Part shown: positions 16,512-25,145 of the stretch, in pieces
How positions within the stretch are numbered: position 1 is the stretch's first letter
Layout: each line of letters opens with the position of its first letter
NCBI RefSeq assembly: GCF_019977655.1
Contig: NZ_AP024849.1
Location: 2,699,001-2,763,000, forward strand
Direction of reading: 5' to 3'
DNA: 64,000 nucleotides
Origin: Clostridium gelidum
GTDB lineage: Bacteria; Bacillota; Clostridia; Clostridiales; Clostridiaceae
Made by a program: the position numbers and the translations under genes
Notes under the pieces: generated by a model
Told to the model about the DNA's origin: nothing
Databases searched by the model: none
The model's input: only the letters and a program-made list of their open reading frames with translations

Positions 16512-17966
16512 ATGACAAATTCTAAATCACATAAGTGGAGTATTTTACTCGTTGTTACACTAGTTTCATTTATTACAAATTTAGATTCAACTATAGTAAT
16601 AATAGGCTTGCCTAAGATGATGGAAGGATTAAATATTTCAGTAACAACTGGGCTATGGATAATTACTGGTTACATTATTGCAAGCACTATATTAATATTA
16701 CCGGCTGGAAAATGGGCAGATACAGTAGGAACAAAGCGCATTTTTATACTAGGACTCATAATTTTTATGATTGGTACAATACTTTGTGGAATTGCAAATT
16801 CAGGGTTGACTTTAAATATATATAGGTTAATTCAAGGCTCAGGTGCTGCCTTAGCTTTAGCGACTGCAACACCAATTATAGTTAAAACATTTCCGAGTAG
16901 TCAACTTGGGCTAGCTTTAAGTATTAATGCGACTTCGTGGGTTATTGGATCAATAGTAGGGCCCGTAGTTGGAGGTGTTTTAATTACTCGATTTGGGTGG
17001 CGTTCAATATTTCTAATCACAGTTCCATTTGTGATTATGTGTATAATTGGAGCAGTTTTAGTAATTGAAGAGACAAAGATTAACATTAAACAAAAAACTG
17101 ATTGGGTCGGAATAGTAACATTTAGTTTAGGTTTAACATTAATAATGATAGTACTCTCAGAAGGACAATCATGGGGATGGTTATCTATTCAAACTATGGG
17201 ATTATTAATAATTGCAACTGCTTTATGCGTTACATTTATAATCACAGAATTACATGTGGAAAATCCATTGTTTAATTTCAAGTTATTTTCATATAGGAAT
17301 TATTCAATTGGACTTGGAATTACATTTTTTTATTGTATTGCATATTTTTCATTACCTTTATTATTAAGTATATATTTGCAAAGTGCACTACACTTAAGTC
17401 CCACAATGTCAGGTTTATTGATGATTTCATTATCAGTACCACAACTTGTGCTTGGTCCTTTTGCTGGTAAACTTGTAGATCACTTTGGATCTTTACAGAC
17501 TCTTGCATTTGGAATTGTATTTCTTGTTGTAGGTATATTTATGCTTGGAAATCTTGGAGCAGAGCTATCAATTTCAGCTGTAGTCTTACCATTAATATTA
17601 TTGTCAATAGCCAATAGCTTAGCGTGGCCATCATTAGCAAAAACTGTATTATCAGCAGCGCCTAAAGATCAAACAGGTTCAGCATCAGGCATGCATTACA
17701 CTATTATGAATATTGGTAAAGCGTTAAGTCAGACATTGGTGATATTAACAATAGAAGTCGTTATACCAGCGGATATGGTTTCTAAAGCAATTGCTGGAAT
17801 AGGAAAGTTAAATAGTATAGATATAAAAGATGATTTAGTTAATTCGATTGATTCTAGTTTTAGGTTTTTTACTATTTTCTTTATAGTGGCACTAATGCTA
17901 AGTTTAATTCTGCTATATTCAAAAAGGAAAAATAATGTTGTTCAGGAAAGCGTAAATATGGATTGA
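16512..17966 (+). CDS. MFS multidrug-type transporter (DHA2 family)
   Basis: A 484-residue proton-driven exporter with about 14 membrane segments, the DHA2 layout. Motif A is GKWADTVGTKRIFILG (after helix 2), motif C is GSIVGPVVGG in helix 5; the N-terminus LDSTIVIIGLPKM is typical. AAGGAG precedes the ATG. It is probably controlled by the divergent LysR gene. Substrate is not readable from the sequence; drugs, dyes or fermentation products are all possible. A terminator follows at 18086. Confidence 0.85.
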   Translation: MTNSKSHKWSILLVVTLVSFITNLDSTIVIIGLPKMMEGLNISVTTGLWIITGYIIASTILILPAGKWADTVGTKRIFILGLIIFMIGTILCGIANSGLTLNIYRLIQGSGAALALATATPIIVKTFPSSQLGLALSINATSWVIGSIVGPVVGGVLITRFGWRSIFLITVPFVIMCIIGAVLVIEETKINIKQKTDWVGIVTFSLGLTLIMIVLSEGQSWGWLSIQTMGLLIIATALCVTFIITELHVENPLFNFKLFSYRNYSIGLGITFFYCIAYFSLPLLLSIYLQSALHLSPTMSGLLMISLSVPQLVLGPFAGKLVDHFGSLQTLAFGIVFLVVGIFMLGNLGAELSISAVVLPLILLSIANSLAWPSLAKTVLSAAPKDQTGSASGMHYTIMNIGKALSQTLVILTIEVVIPADMVSKAIAGIGKLNSIDIKDDLVNSIDSSFRFFTIFFIVALMLSLILLYSKRKNNVVQESVNMD

Positions 17967-18085
17967 TTTATAATCCTATTAACAGAGGATGATTTACTTA
18001 GTTAAAAGTATTAATATATGGGTATGTTAGAATTAATGGTAAACCATATACATGGACAACCAAAATAAATAGAACGTGATTAAAT

Positions 18086-18142
18086 ATTAAAACATAAGCA
18101 AATGATATTAAAAGTGTCATTGGTTTATGTTTTAATTTTTTT
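18086..18142 (+). terminator. terminator after MFS gene
   Basis: ATTAAAACATAAGC and GGTTTATGTTTTAAT form the outer stem, with ATGATA/TGTCAT nearer the loop; followed by TTTTTTT. Confidence 0.7.
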
Positions 18143-18231
18143 GAGTTAAGGATGTGTATTAAGGGAAGAGCTCATAGTTAATGATAGGAAAGGATATAGT
18201 TTTAAGAAGAATGTTGATAATAAATTCTGTG

Positions 18232-18304
18232 AAAATATAGCCCATGTAGACTTCATTTGATAATTTTTTATATCATCGTCATGAAGTTTACACGGGCTAT
18301 TTTG
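18232..18304 (-). terminator. terminator of the 46-residue gene
   Basis: AAAATAGCCCGTGTAAACTTCAT on the minus strand pairs with ATGAAGTCTACATGGGCTATATTTT, about 20 bp with mismatches, and ends in T-rich sequence on the minus strand. Confidence 0.6.
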
Positions 18305-18335
18305 GAATCACTAGAATTTCATTAAAATCAATATA

Positions 18336-18476
18336 CTACTTTTCCCATTTTCCTGAAGATGCATCTTTCTTAGCTTTATGAGTATTGCTTTCAATAACGT
18401 TATTAGAGGAGTTTCGTTCTGAAGGGGGTGAATTTAGTATCTTTAAACCTGGCACATCTTTAGCGTTTCTAACCAT
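18336..18476 (-). CDS. small hydrophilic protein, unknown function
   Basis: A 46-residue, Lys/Ser/Asn-rich protein without hydrophobic segments (MVRNAKDVPGLKILNSPPSE ... KKDASSGKWEK). The ATG at 18476 has an excellent site, AAAGGAGA, eight bases upstream, and the gene is closed by its own terminator at 18232-18304, so it is very likely translated. A longer in-frame start 18 codons upstream overlaps that site and was rejected. Size and composition recall the minor spore-core proteins and the other Lys-rich mini-proteins here (44826 and 48986), but sequence identity to them is low. Function unknown. Confidence 0.6.
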   Translation of the reverse strand: MVRNAKDVPGLKILNSPPSERNSSNNVIESNTHKAKKDASSGKWEK

Positions 18477-18723
18477 AATTATGTTCTCCTTTCGCTTTTC
18501 ACAATCTTTTATTACTAAAAAGTTAGACATGATTAATTTTTCCTAACAAATATATTTTATGTTTATTTCTTTCGTTTATAACAGGAAAGTTATCACTTTG
18601 AATGATTATTATAGCATTAAGGAAGTTAAATTTTAAATTTAAAGAGTGAAAGAACATATATCAAGATCTTCTATAGAATCATAATCACTTTTAGGTAGTT
18701 GAGATGTTTTTTCTTAGCCATAA

Positions 18724-19421
18724 ATATTCTTAAAAGAAGAAAAAGTTATTAAAAAATCAATTTCAATAGCAGAATCAGTTATTGAAACCGATACGGATAA
18801 AGAATTGTATATGAATCTTGTTTGCGATTATACAGAACTCCTTGAACAAATGAAAAGAATGGTAAGGATGTCTGCTATTATAGAAAATAAGCTTAACTAT
18901 GTCAGATTATCAATAGATGAAATTTCGAAAATTGATTTTGTAACTAATTTATATAATAGACGTTATTTTGATAAGATATTTATGGAAGAATGGGAGAATC
19001 ATAAAAATGATAATAATTCTTTAGCTGTTCTTATGATAGATATAGATAAATTTAAAGAATATAATGATGGATATGGTCATGTTAAAGGTGATGAATGTCT
19101 TGAAAGGATCTCTTCTGAAATTAAAAAGGTAATGGAAGAAACAGGTGATGTTGTTTCAAGATATGGTGGAGAAGAATTCATTTGCTTAATTAAAAATTCG
19201 GATTTAAAAAGGCAGAATATATAGCAGAGAAGATTAGAAAAAGTGTAGAAGATTTAAATATTGAGCATAAAGGCTGGCCCCAATATAAAATTGTCACTGT
19301 TTCAATAGGAATTGCAGCAGTTAGACCTACTTCAGATTTAATTCCTGAAACAATAATTAATGCAGCAGATGAAGGGCTTTACAGAGCTAAAAATTCTGGT
19401 AGAAATAAGGTTAGTTTATAA
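18724..19421 (+). pseudogene. GGDEF (diguanylate cyclase) gene, truncated and frameshifted
   Basis: The frame is open from just after TAA at 18721 but has no start codon with a ribosome site; the N-terminal sensor is missing. Residues then read through a linker into a GGDEF domain: DFVTNLYNRRYFDKIF, MIDIDKFKEYNDGYGHVKGDE, and the active-site motif RYGGEEF. At 19206-19210 a run of five A residues needs a sixth for the frame to continue; as it stands a TAG follows within 20 bases. With the extra base the sequence continues AEYIAEKIRKSVEDL ... VSIGIAAVRP ... AADEGLYRAKNSGRNKV to TAA at 19419. An otherwise well-kept domain suggests recent decay, or a sequencing error at the A run. Confidence 0.8.
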
Positions 19422-19531
19422 AACGGTAACAAACTAATTAATTCTAAACTTATTTGTTTTTATGTCAATCTATTGCTATAATAAAAAGAACACATAAATA
19501 AAAGGAAGCTATAACTAGAGGAAGCAGTCAG

Positions 19532-19614
19532 GGTGAAATATATATTTGCCTAGGCACAACTGTAACTTTGAAGAAAAATCTGATCAATTTCAAAATATAT
19601 TTAATGATAAATAA
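19532..19614 (+). pseudogene. remnant of a topB-like C-terminal zinc ribbon
   Basis: The bases translate to GEIYIC, a one-base deletion, then CNFEEKSDQFQNIFNDK and TAA. This matches the last ribbon of the topB at the left window edge (GEIYVC...CNFREKSAQFQKRF). Only the tail of the gene is left; nothing upstream matches the core. It lies 47 bp before ywbE, suggesting that an entire second topoisomerase gene once stood here. Confidence 0.75.
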
Positions 19615-19660
19615 GGCATATTAAAAAAGCAAATCAATATGTCAGTAGTGAGGTAATATT

Positions 19661-19852
19661 ATGGATGGAACTAACAGAGCAAATATCAAAATAGGTTCTA
19701 GGGTATTAGTTGTAAAAAAAGAGCACCAAAGAACAGGTCAGTTAACAGAAGGAATAGTTAAGCGAATACTAACTAATTCACAAAATCATCATCGTGGTAT
19801 AAAAGTTATGCTTGAAGATAACGTGGTTGGAAGAGTTCAACAAATAAAATAA
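19661..19852 (+). CDS. ywbE: YwbE family protein
   Basis: A 63-residue protein of the YwbE family, found in many Firmicutes and in other bacteria, with no established function. The sequence is a small beta-rich fold resembling a KOW/SH3-like barrel: GSRVLVVKKEHQRTGQLTEG, IVKRILTNSQNHHRGIKVML, DNVVGRVQQI. The GQLTEG-IVKxILTNS-xHHRGIKV core is highly typical. AGTGAGG lies upstream of the ATG. It follows the topB-tail remnant and is followed by a partial second copy of itself at 19963. Basic residues suggest nucleic-acid contact, which is inference. Confidence 0.85.
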   Translation: MDGTNRANIKIGSRVLVVKKEHQRTGQLTEGIVKRILTNSQNHHRGIKVMLEDNVVGRVQQIK

Positions 19853-19867
19853 TAGTGTGTTTTTGTT

Positions 19868-19905
19868 CCCTAAGGTGATGCTTTGGGGAATTTTTTCTTT
19901 TAGGG
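19868..19905 (+). terminator. terminator after ywbE
   Basis: TTCCCTAAG pairs with CTTTGGGGAA with one bulge, followed by TTTTTTCTTTT. Confidence 0.65.
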
Positions 19906-19962
19906 GGTACATCTTTACGTAAAATCAATATTTCTGCGTATTAGTGTTATAATGCTTGTCTA

Positions 19963-20016
19963 CCCACACCAAAGGATTGGGTAATTAACAGAAGGAATAG
20001 TTAAGAGGATTCTTGT
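19963..20016 (+). pseudogene. partial second copy of ywbE
   Basis: ACACCAAAGG...TTAACAGAAGGAATAGTTAAG matches ywbE bases 19724-19762; a run of about 20 bases is identical. The N- and C-terminal parts are absent and there is no start. It is a tandem duplication remnant lying about 110 bp after the intact gene. Confidence 0.7.
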
Positions 20017-20121
20017 ATAACTTGTGATAGATTTTATAAATTATGTTATAATAAGCCAATATAAAACTATAATCTAATTAATGATATAGAATATTATATT
20101 GATAGAAGAGGAGAATTTTTT

Positions 20122-20496
20122 ATGAATAAAAGAGAAAATAAGCGGTTAGTTAAGTATATCTTTTTTGAAATACTATTGTCTGCCATTTTACTTCTTATTG
20201 GATTAGCAATTGTGTATTTTACTAACTATAATTTTAAAGATGTTCTATTTGTTGAAGGAATGGTAGTAATCATCTTAGGAATATTTTCTGGAATTAGTGG
20301 AAATTCCACAGGATTATCGCTTCAAGGAATGGGACAAAATAATGCTCAATATGTTTCAAATGCAAATCTTGAAACTTTAAAAGAGGAAAAGGAAAAAACC
20401 AAAAATAATCTTAATCCCAATATAAGTATAGGATTAAATATGGTTTCATTGATTATAGGTGGTGCAATTTGCATCATTATTGACTTTATAATTTAG
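20122..20496 (+). CDS. small membrane protein, unknown function
   Basis: A 124-residue protein with three hydrophobic helices: YIFFEILLSAILLLIGLAIVYF (about 12-33), VLFVEGMVVIILGIFSGISG (about 41-60) and SIGLNMVSLIIGGAICIIIDFII (about 102-124, to the end). Between helices 2 and 3 is a polar, Lys/Glu-rich loop (ETLKEEKEKTKNNL). The start has GAAGAGGAG upstream. It seems monocistronic. I do not recognise a family; the pattern recalls small integral proteins of unknown role common in clostridia. Confidence 0.65.
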   Translation: MNKRENKRLVKYIFFEILLSAILLLIGLAIVYFTNYNFKDVLFVEGMVVIILGIFSGISGNSTGLSLQGMGQNNAQYVSNANLETLKEEKEKTKNNLNPNISIGLNMVSLIIGGAICIIIDFII

Positions 20497-20632
20497 AATT
20501 ATTATTACTATAAAAGTAAAGCAATAGTATTCTTTTATAATATTTCAAGATTATATTAAAATATAACCTTAAATTAAAATAAAAAAATATATATAATGAG
20601 TGATGGTAACTTTAAATATATATCTTAATTAC

Positions 20633-20750
20633 AAATAAAGGGTACTCTTTTGTGCAGTGTTGCATCAGAGGATTTAGCTATAGATATTTCTTCAGTAGAA
20701 ATTCATAGCTAAATCCTCAGCAACCGGAACAACAGAGTACCCTTTATTTC
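20633..20750. other. long imperfect inverted repeat
   Basis: About 118 bases fold on themselves: AAATAAAGGGTACTC pairs with GAGTACCCTTTATTT, then an asymmetric internal loop, then GAGGATTTAGCTAT with ATAGCTAAATCCTC near the apex. It is too long and too looped for a plain terminator, though it could end transcripts from either side. No open frame. The only other notable item in 20497-20859 is AT-rich promoter-like sequence before dacF. Confidence 0.6.
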
Positions 20751-20859
20751 GGCGAGTATACGCATAATTAAATTTTTTGTCAAATCTTTGAGAATTTTAG
20801 AATTACTTGTTATATTTTTTCTTCTTATGGTAACACTAATTTTGAAAGGAGGGAGAAAT

Positions 20860-22050
20860 ATGAAAAATAAAACGAAACGAATTTTATCTTTTACTTTAAT
20901 TTTCATTTTCACAATATTACTTTTACCAATTAATTTAGCAAATGCTATAGATACAGCGGATAAAGTTAAATCAGATGGAACTAATATAGAAGCAAAGTCA
21001 GCATTACTTATGGAACCTATGACTGGAAAGATACTTTATGAGAAAAATGCAGATGCAAAATTTGCACCAGCATCTGTAACAAAAATTATGACTATGTTAA
21101 TTACAATGGAGGCTATAGATAGTGATAAAATTAAATTAGATGATAAGGTAACTTGCAGTGAAAATGCAAAGAAAATGGGCGGAAGTACAATGCTCTTAGA
21201 CACTGGAGAAATAAGAACAGTAGAAGAACTTTTAAAAGGTGTTGCAATAGCATCAGGAAATGATGCGGCAGTTGCACTTGCAGAATATCTTGGAGGTACA
21301 GAACCAGATTTTGTTATTATGATGAACAAAAGAGCAGCGGAGTTAGGTATGTCTAATACAACTTTTAAAAATTGCAATGGCTTACCTGCAGATGGACATT
21401 TATCTACAGCAAAAGATATAGCAATAATGTCTAAGGAATTATTAAAACATCCAGTAATTCTAAAATACACAGGAACTTATATGGATTCTATATCAGAAGG
21501 AAGAAAATCTCCAATTGAACTTGTAAATCACAATAAATTAGTTAGATTCTTTGAAGGTTGCGATGGACTAAAAACAGGATTCACAGATGAAGCTAAATAT
21601 TGTATAAGTGCCACAGCAACAAGGAATGGAGTAAGGATGTTATCTGTAATTATGGGTGCTCCAACTTATAAAATAAGGAATCGTGATGCAGGAGTATTAC
21701 TTAATCATGGATTTTCAAAATATGAAGGTAAAAAGCTTGTAGTAAAAGATCAAGAAATTGATAAGGTATATATGGATGAACAAACTGATAGATTTTTTAT
21801 GGCAATGGCAAAAGATGATTTAACCGCTATATTACCAAAGGGTGAAAATAAAGAGTTAGAAAAGAAAATTGTCATTGATGAATTAAAGAAAGAATACAAA
21901 GCAGGAGATATCGTTGGAAAATATGAAGTTTATTTAGGTGAAGAAAAAGTAGGAGAAGTAGAAATATATTGTGACAGAGATATAAAGAAAGGCAATATAT
22001 TTGATAATATTAAGTACAATATTAAAAATTTATTTGAAAAAGGTGTGTAA
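20860..22050 (+). CDS. D-alanyl-D-alanine carboxypeptidase (class C, PBP5/DacF type)
   Basis: Penicillin-binding peptidase S11 that trims the terminal D-Ala from peptidoglycan stem peptides at the outer membrane surface. Signal peptide about 1-29 (LLLPINLANA). Active-site motifs: S72-V-T-K75, S132-G-N134 and K238-T-G240. After the catalytic domain a beta-rich C-terminal domain (KGENKELEKKIVI... GKYEVYLGEEKVGEVEIYC) and a basic tail, 396 residues in all, fit DacF-type enzymes active in sporulation or growth. The ATG at 20860 has AGGAGGGAG; the frame runs 24 codons farther upstream without support. The adjacent scpA/scpB order is common in clostridia. A terminator of about 22 perfect base pairs follows at 22082. 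Confidence 0.85.
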   Translation: MKNKTKRILSFTLIFIFTILLLPINLANAIDTADKVKSDGTNIEAKSALLMEPMTGKILYEKNADAKFAPASVTKIMTMLITMEAIDSDKIKLDDKVTCSENAKKMGGSTMLLDTGEIRTVEELLKGVAIASGNDAAVALAEYLGGTEPDFVIMMNKRAAELGMSNTTFKNCNGLPADGHLSTAKDIAIMSKELLKHPVILKYTGTYMDSISEGRKSPIELVNHNKLVRFFEGCDGLKTGFTDEAKYCISATATRNGVRMLSVIMGAPTYKIRNRDAGVLLNHGFSKYEGKKLVVKDQEIDKVYMDEQTDRFFMAMAKDDLTAILPKGENKELEKKIVIDELKKEYKAGDIVGKYEVYLGEEKVGEVEIYCDRDIKKGNIFDNIKYNIKNLFEKGV

Positions 22051-22081
22051 TATAAAAGAAAATAAACTTAAATAAAAATAA

Positions 22082-22155
22082 CAACATTGAAAAAACATAG
22101 CTCAATAAAAAAGATTTTATCTTAATTATTGAGCTATGTTTTTTCAATGTTTCTT
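22082..22155 (+). terminator. strong terminator after dacF-like gene
   Basis: CATTGAAAAAACATAGCTCA and its exact complement (about 22 bp with flanks) enclose a 25-nt loop. One arm is A-rich and the other T-rich, so it may function in both directions. Confidence 0.75.
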
Positions 22156-22243
22156 GTTTTGAGTCATATAAATTGATATTATATATATTGAGTGTTAAAA
22201 TTAAAATTTAAGTGAAATTTATTATGGAGGTATAAAATAGTAT

Positions 22244-22990
22244 ATGGAACTTCCAAAGATTAAAATTAATGATTTTGAAGGACCATTTGATTTATTATTA
22301 CATCTAATAAAGAAAAATCAAATGAGTATATATAATGTAAAAATATTTGAGATAACTAATCAATATTTAAAGTATCTTAATGATATGAAGGAAATGGATT
22401 TAGATATAACATCTGAATTTATATTAATTGCTGCAACTTTAATAGAAATAAAATCCAAACATTTATTGCCTAAGATTAAAAAAGAAGAGGAAAACGAAGA
22501 AGATCATGAGAAAAATCTTATAGAAAAGCTTATAGAATACAAGAAAATAAAGGGCGTCTCAATATTCTTTAAAGAAAGATATATTAGTGCAGGGGAAGTA
22601 TTTGCAAAAAAACCAGAATTAATAGAAGATAAAAGAGAAGTTGTGGTAGCAAAAGATTTATTAAAGGATATACACCTTATAGAATTATACAATATTTATA
22701 ATAATTTGTTAGAAATTTATAATAATAAGCAAAATACAAATAATGTTATTCAAAAAAAAATATATGTAGATAAATATAAGATAGAAGATAAGTTAGAGTA
22801 TATAATGGACATGTTAAAAAATGAAAATGCTAATAGTTTTTCAGAATTTATAGAAAATTGCGAATGTAAATTAGAGTGTGTCGTAACATTTTTAGCTTTA
22901 CTTGAAATGATTAAACAAAGAATGGTTAAGGTTTATCAAAGTGATAATTTTAGCAAGATATTAATTGAGAGGAGAGCAGAAGATGCATAA
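22244..22990 (+). CDS. scpA: segregation and condensation protein A (kleisin)
   Basis: Kleisin subunit of the SMC-ScpA-ScpB condensin that compacts and separates newly replicated chromosomes. A 248-residue protein beginning LPKIKINDFEGPFDLLLHLIKKNQMSIYNVKI, the family signature, followed by ITNQYLKYLNDMKEMDLDITSEFILIAATLIEIKSKHLLPK. The C-terminal winged-helix region (VVTFLALLEMIKQRMVKVYQSDNFSKILI) contacts the SMC head. Site TATGGAGGTATA. Its last bases overlap the start of scpB by 8 bp, so the two are translationally coupled. Confidence 0.95.
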   Translation: MELPKIKINDFEGPFDLLLHLIKKNQMSIYNVKIFEITNQYLKYLNDMKEMDLDITSEFILIAATLIEIKSKHLLPKIKKEEENEEDHEKNLIEKLIEYKKIKGVSIFFKERYISAGEVFAKKPELIEDKREVVVAKDLLKDIHLIELYNIYNNLLEIYNNKQNTNNVIQKKIYVDKYKIEDKLEYIMDMLKNENANSFSEFIENCECKLECVVTFLALLEMIKQRMVKVYQSDNFSKILIERRAEDA

Positions 22991-23576
22991 AAATGAGGGG
23001 ATTCAAATACCATTTATGGATGATTTGAAAAAGGATTCTTTAAAATCAGCAATAGAGTCTTTATTGTTTGCAAGTGGTGAACCTTTAAGCTTGCAAGATT
23101 TAGTAAATCATCTTGAAGAAAAATCCAAGCTTATTGAAATTATTATTGAAGAAATGATGGAAGAATATGAAATTTCCAATAGAGGAATAAAAATAATATG
23201 TATAAAAGGAAGTTATCAATTAGTTACTAAAGCGCAAAATGCTGATTATATACAAAAACTTTTAAAGAAAAATAAGAGACAATCTTTATCACAAGCATCT
23301 ATAGAAAGCTTGGCGATTGTAGCGTACAAGCAGCCTATAACTAGAATAGATATCGATGAAATTCGAGGAGTTAAATCTGAAAGTGCAATCCAAAGACTTA
23401 TGGAAAAGGAACTTATAAAAGAACTTGGAAGGCTTGACGTACCAGGAAGGCCAATTTTGTATGGTACAACAGAAGAATTTCTAAGACAATTTGAATTGAA
23501 AGATTTAAAGGAACTTCCGTCTTTAAATTTATTTGGGCAAGATGATTTACAAGAAAATAAACTTGAGGCAGAATAA
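22983..23576 (+). CDS. scpB: segregation and condensation protein B
   Basis: Dimeric winged-helix partner of ScpA in the SMC condensin. 197 residues from this start; motifs SAIESLLFASGEPLSLQDL, SLSQASIESLAIVAYKQPITRIDIDEIRGVKSESAIQRLMEKELIKELGRLDVPGRPILYGTTEEFLRQF are typical. The chosen ATG at 22983 has GAGAGGAGAG upstream, inside the scpA end; an upstream TTG at 22965 was rejected because the site lies after it. A terminator follows at 23578. Confidence 0.95.
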   Translation: MHKNEGIQIPFMDDLKKDSLKSAIESLLFASGEPLSLQDLVNHLEEKSKLIEIIIEEMMEEYEISNRGIKIICIKGSYQLVTKAQNADYIQKLLKKNKRQSLSQASIESLAIVAYKQPITRIDIDEIRGVKSESAIQRLMEKELIKELGRLDVPGRPILYGTTEEFLRQFELKDLKELPSLNLFGQDDLQENKLEAE

Positions 23577-23577
23577 T

Positions 23578-23626
23578 AAAAAGAGAAATAGATTTGCTGA
23601 ATAAATCAGTATTCTATTTCTCTTTT
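23578..23626. terminator. terminator between scpB and ytfJ
   Basis: AAAAGAGAAATAG pairs with CTATTTCTCTTTT across a 22-nt loop. It lies between convergent genes and can serve both. Confidence 0.75.
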
Positions 23627-23654
23627 GAATTAAAAAATTAGGAGTTAGTTAATA

Positions 23655-24134
23655 TTATGATTTATTTGTGGAATAATTCTCATTAGGGGTAGTATCCTCA
23701 GAATTATTATCAACATTATTAGTATTACCATTATCAGAATTTTTATTCTTTTTGCATATATCTTTTACTAAACTTTTTATAATATCTAAAATTTGAGGAA
23801 CAGTATCAACTATTCTATCGTAAGTAGTATCCTGTGCTACAGGTAACATTCTAACTCCATCCTCTTTAACGACCAAGAATGCAACTGGTTTAACTGAAAC
23901 TCCTGCTCCAGAACCACCACCAAAAGGAAATATTGTGCTGCTAGAATTTTGCTTTTGACCAGGATACTCACTACCGCCAGATGCAAAACCAAAGCATAAT
24001 TTTGAAACTGGAATTATAAATGATCCATCCTTCGTTTCTACAGCTGTTCCAATTACGGTATTTACATCAACCATAATTTTAAGATTTTCCATAGTACTTT
24101 TAATTAAATTTTCAACTTGTTGTTCACTTGACAT
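23655..24134 (-). CDS. ytfJ: GerW/YtfJ family sporulation protein
   Basis: Spore protein family; B. subtilis YtfJ (GerW) is made in the forespore and is needed for normal germination. 159 residues: N-terminal VENLIKSTMENLKIMVDVNTVIGTAVE, then a Gly-rich IPVSKLCFGFASGGSEY...FPFGGGSGAGVSVKPVAFLVVKEDGVRMLPV core, and an Asn-rich variable tail. The start is the ATG aligned with the family N-terminus, but its Shine-Dalgarno site is weak. A 13-codon open frame in the same register lies just upstream, behind a strong GGGAGGTGACC site, and ends 15 bases before it. It follows the DUF2953 gene, the common clostridial order. Confidence 0.9.
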   Translation of the reverse strand: MSSEQQVENLIKSTMENLKIMVDVNTVIGTAVETKDGSFIIPVSKLCFGFASGGSEYPGQKQNSSSTIFPFGGGSGAGVSVKPVAFLVVKEDGVRMLPVAQDTTYDRIVDTVPQILDIIKSLVKDICKKNKNSDNGNTNNVDNNSEDTTPNENYSTNKS

Positions 24135-24209
24135 AATAGTCCCAATTATAGCATATTAAAAAAATAGTAAGTAACGTGATAGTTTATTTTCTTTCATATG
24201 CTCAATTGG

Positions 24210-24764
24210 TCACCTCCCTTGCTTTTTTATAAATCTAAATAAAATAATTATCATATATATAATGTTTGCAAATGATAAGAAAATTATACTGGATGTTTCA
24301 ATTTTTAGTAAAAATTTATCTTCAAATATGGGATTTATTTTGAAATTAAATTTACAAGTCTTAAAAGGAACATTTAGAAGAACATAAATTAGTGGCGGTG
24401 ATTGACATAGAACTCCATAAAAAATTGCAGTTTTAGCAGCATCATTAAGTGAATAATCTAAAGAAAATTTTATTCTTAATAAAGGTTTAAAATTTGAATT
24501 ATACAAATTTGATAATAAAGGTTTCCACTCTAAAGATTTAAAGTTTATATTATTATACAAACTTGAAAAAAAATTATGTTTTTTTTTGAGTGAAGGATTA
24601 ACTTTATGATGTTTAATTATATGTGAAAAGTTTTTTTTTGAAATAATGGTAAGTCCATATAATTTTATATAATAATTTATTGTAGAATAGTAAATATTAA
24701 ATTTAATAGGAATAGGGATAAAAAATATCAATAAAATCACAAAGAAAATAAAAAATAATCTCAT
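24210..24764 (-). CDS. DUF2953 domain membrane protein
   Basis: A 184-residue protein of the DUF2953 family, regularly found beside ytfJ in clostridia and bacilli and of unknown function. An N-terminal hydrophobic helix (LFFIFFVILLIFFIPIPI) is followed by a basic segment and a beta-rich domain with LKSLEWKP and FSLDYSLNDAAKTAIFYG, and it ends with another hydrophobic segment (TSSIIFLSFANIIYMIIILF) near the C-terminus. GGAGGGAAT precedes the ATG. Presumably co-transcribed with ytfJ, 75 bp downstream, and so linked to sporulation (inference). Confidence 0.8.
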   Translation of the reverse strand: MRLFFIFFVILLIFFIPIPIKFNIYYSTINYYIKLYGLTIISKKNFSHIIKHHKVNPSLKKKHNFFSSLYNNINFKSLEWKPLLSNLYNSNFKPLLRIKFSLDYSLNDAAKTAIFYGVLCQSPPLIYVLLNVPFKTCKFNFKINPIFEDKFLLKIETSSIIFLSFANIIYMIIILFRFIKKQGR

Positions 24765-24793
24765 AAATTCCCTCCAAACTCTATGTACTTAAT

Positions 24794-25033
24794 AAGGGAC
24801 ATTTAAAAAATAACAAGTCAGTATGCTAGTCTATTTTGCGTCATACTTCGTCGGCATATTCACCTAATAGCCAACAAGGAGGCAAATATGCCTCCTTGTC
24901 TGACACAAAATATACACATTAGAAAAGAGCAGCTATGCACCTATAAAAAGAGTGGCTTTGCCACAATGCGGAACTTTTCTGCATATAAGAACTTCTCATC
25001 GCATCTTTAACCTGTTATTTCTTTCATATCCAT
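24794..25033. repeat. Repeat family 2 (MITE-like), copy A
   Basis: Terminal inverted repeat: left GGGACATTTAAAAAATAACA, right TGTTATTTCTTTCATATCC. Inside, a CGTCGGCATATTCACCTAATAG block lies in the same sense as in copies B and C, while the AGAAAAG...TTCCG hairpin module is inverted and located on the right, not the left as in copy B. A perfect internal hairpin AACAAGGAGGCA/TGCCTCCTTGT is private to this copy. No open frame, so mobility would depend on an outside transposase. Confidence 0.75.
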
Positions 25034-25145
25034 AAGTATTGACTAATTTCCAAAAAATAAACCTAAAAAATTACGAAAAATAGGGTTAAAAAATAATTTT
25101 AAAGGTAAACTACAACCAAATAGTAAATTTAGAAGGTGATTAATA

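Noticed and set aside
21036..21470. 144-codon minus-strand frame inside the dacF-like gene
   Set aside because: Exact shadow of a well-supported gene; no start signal.
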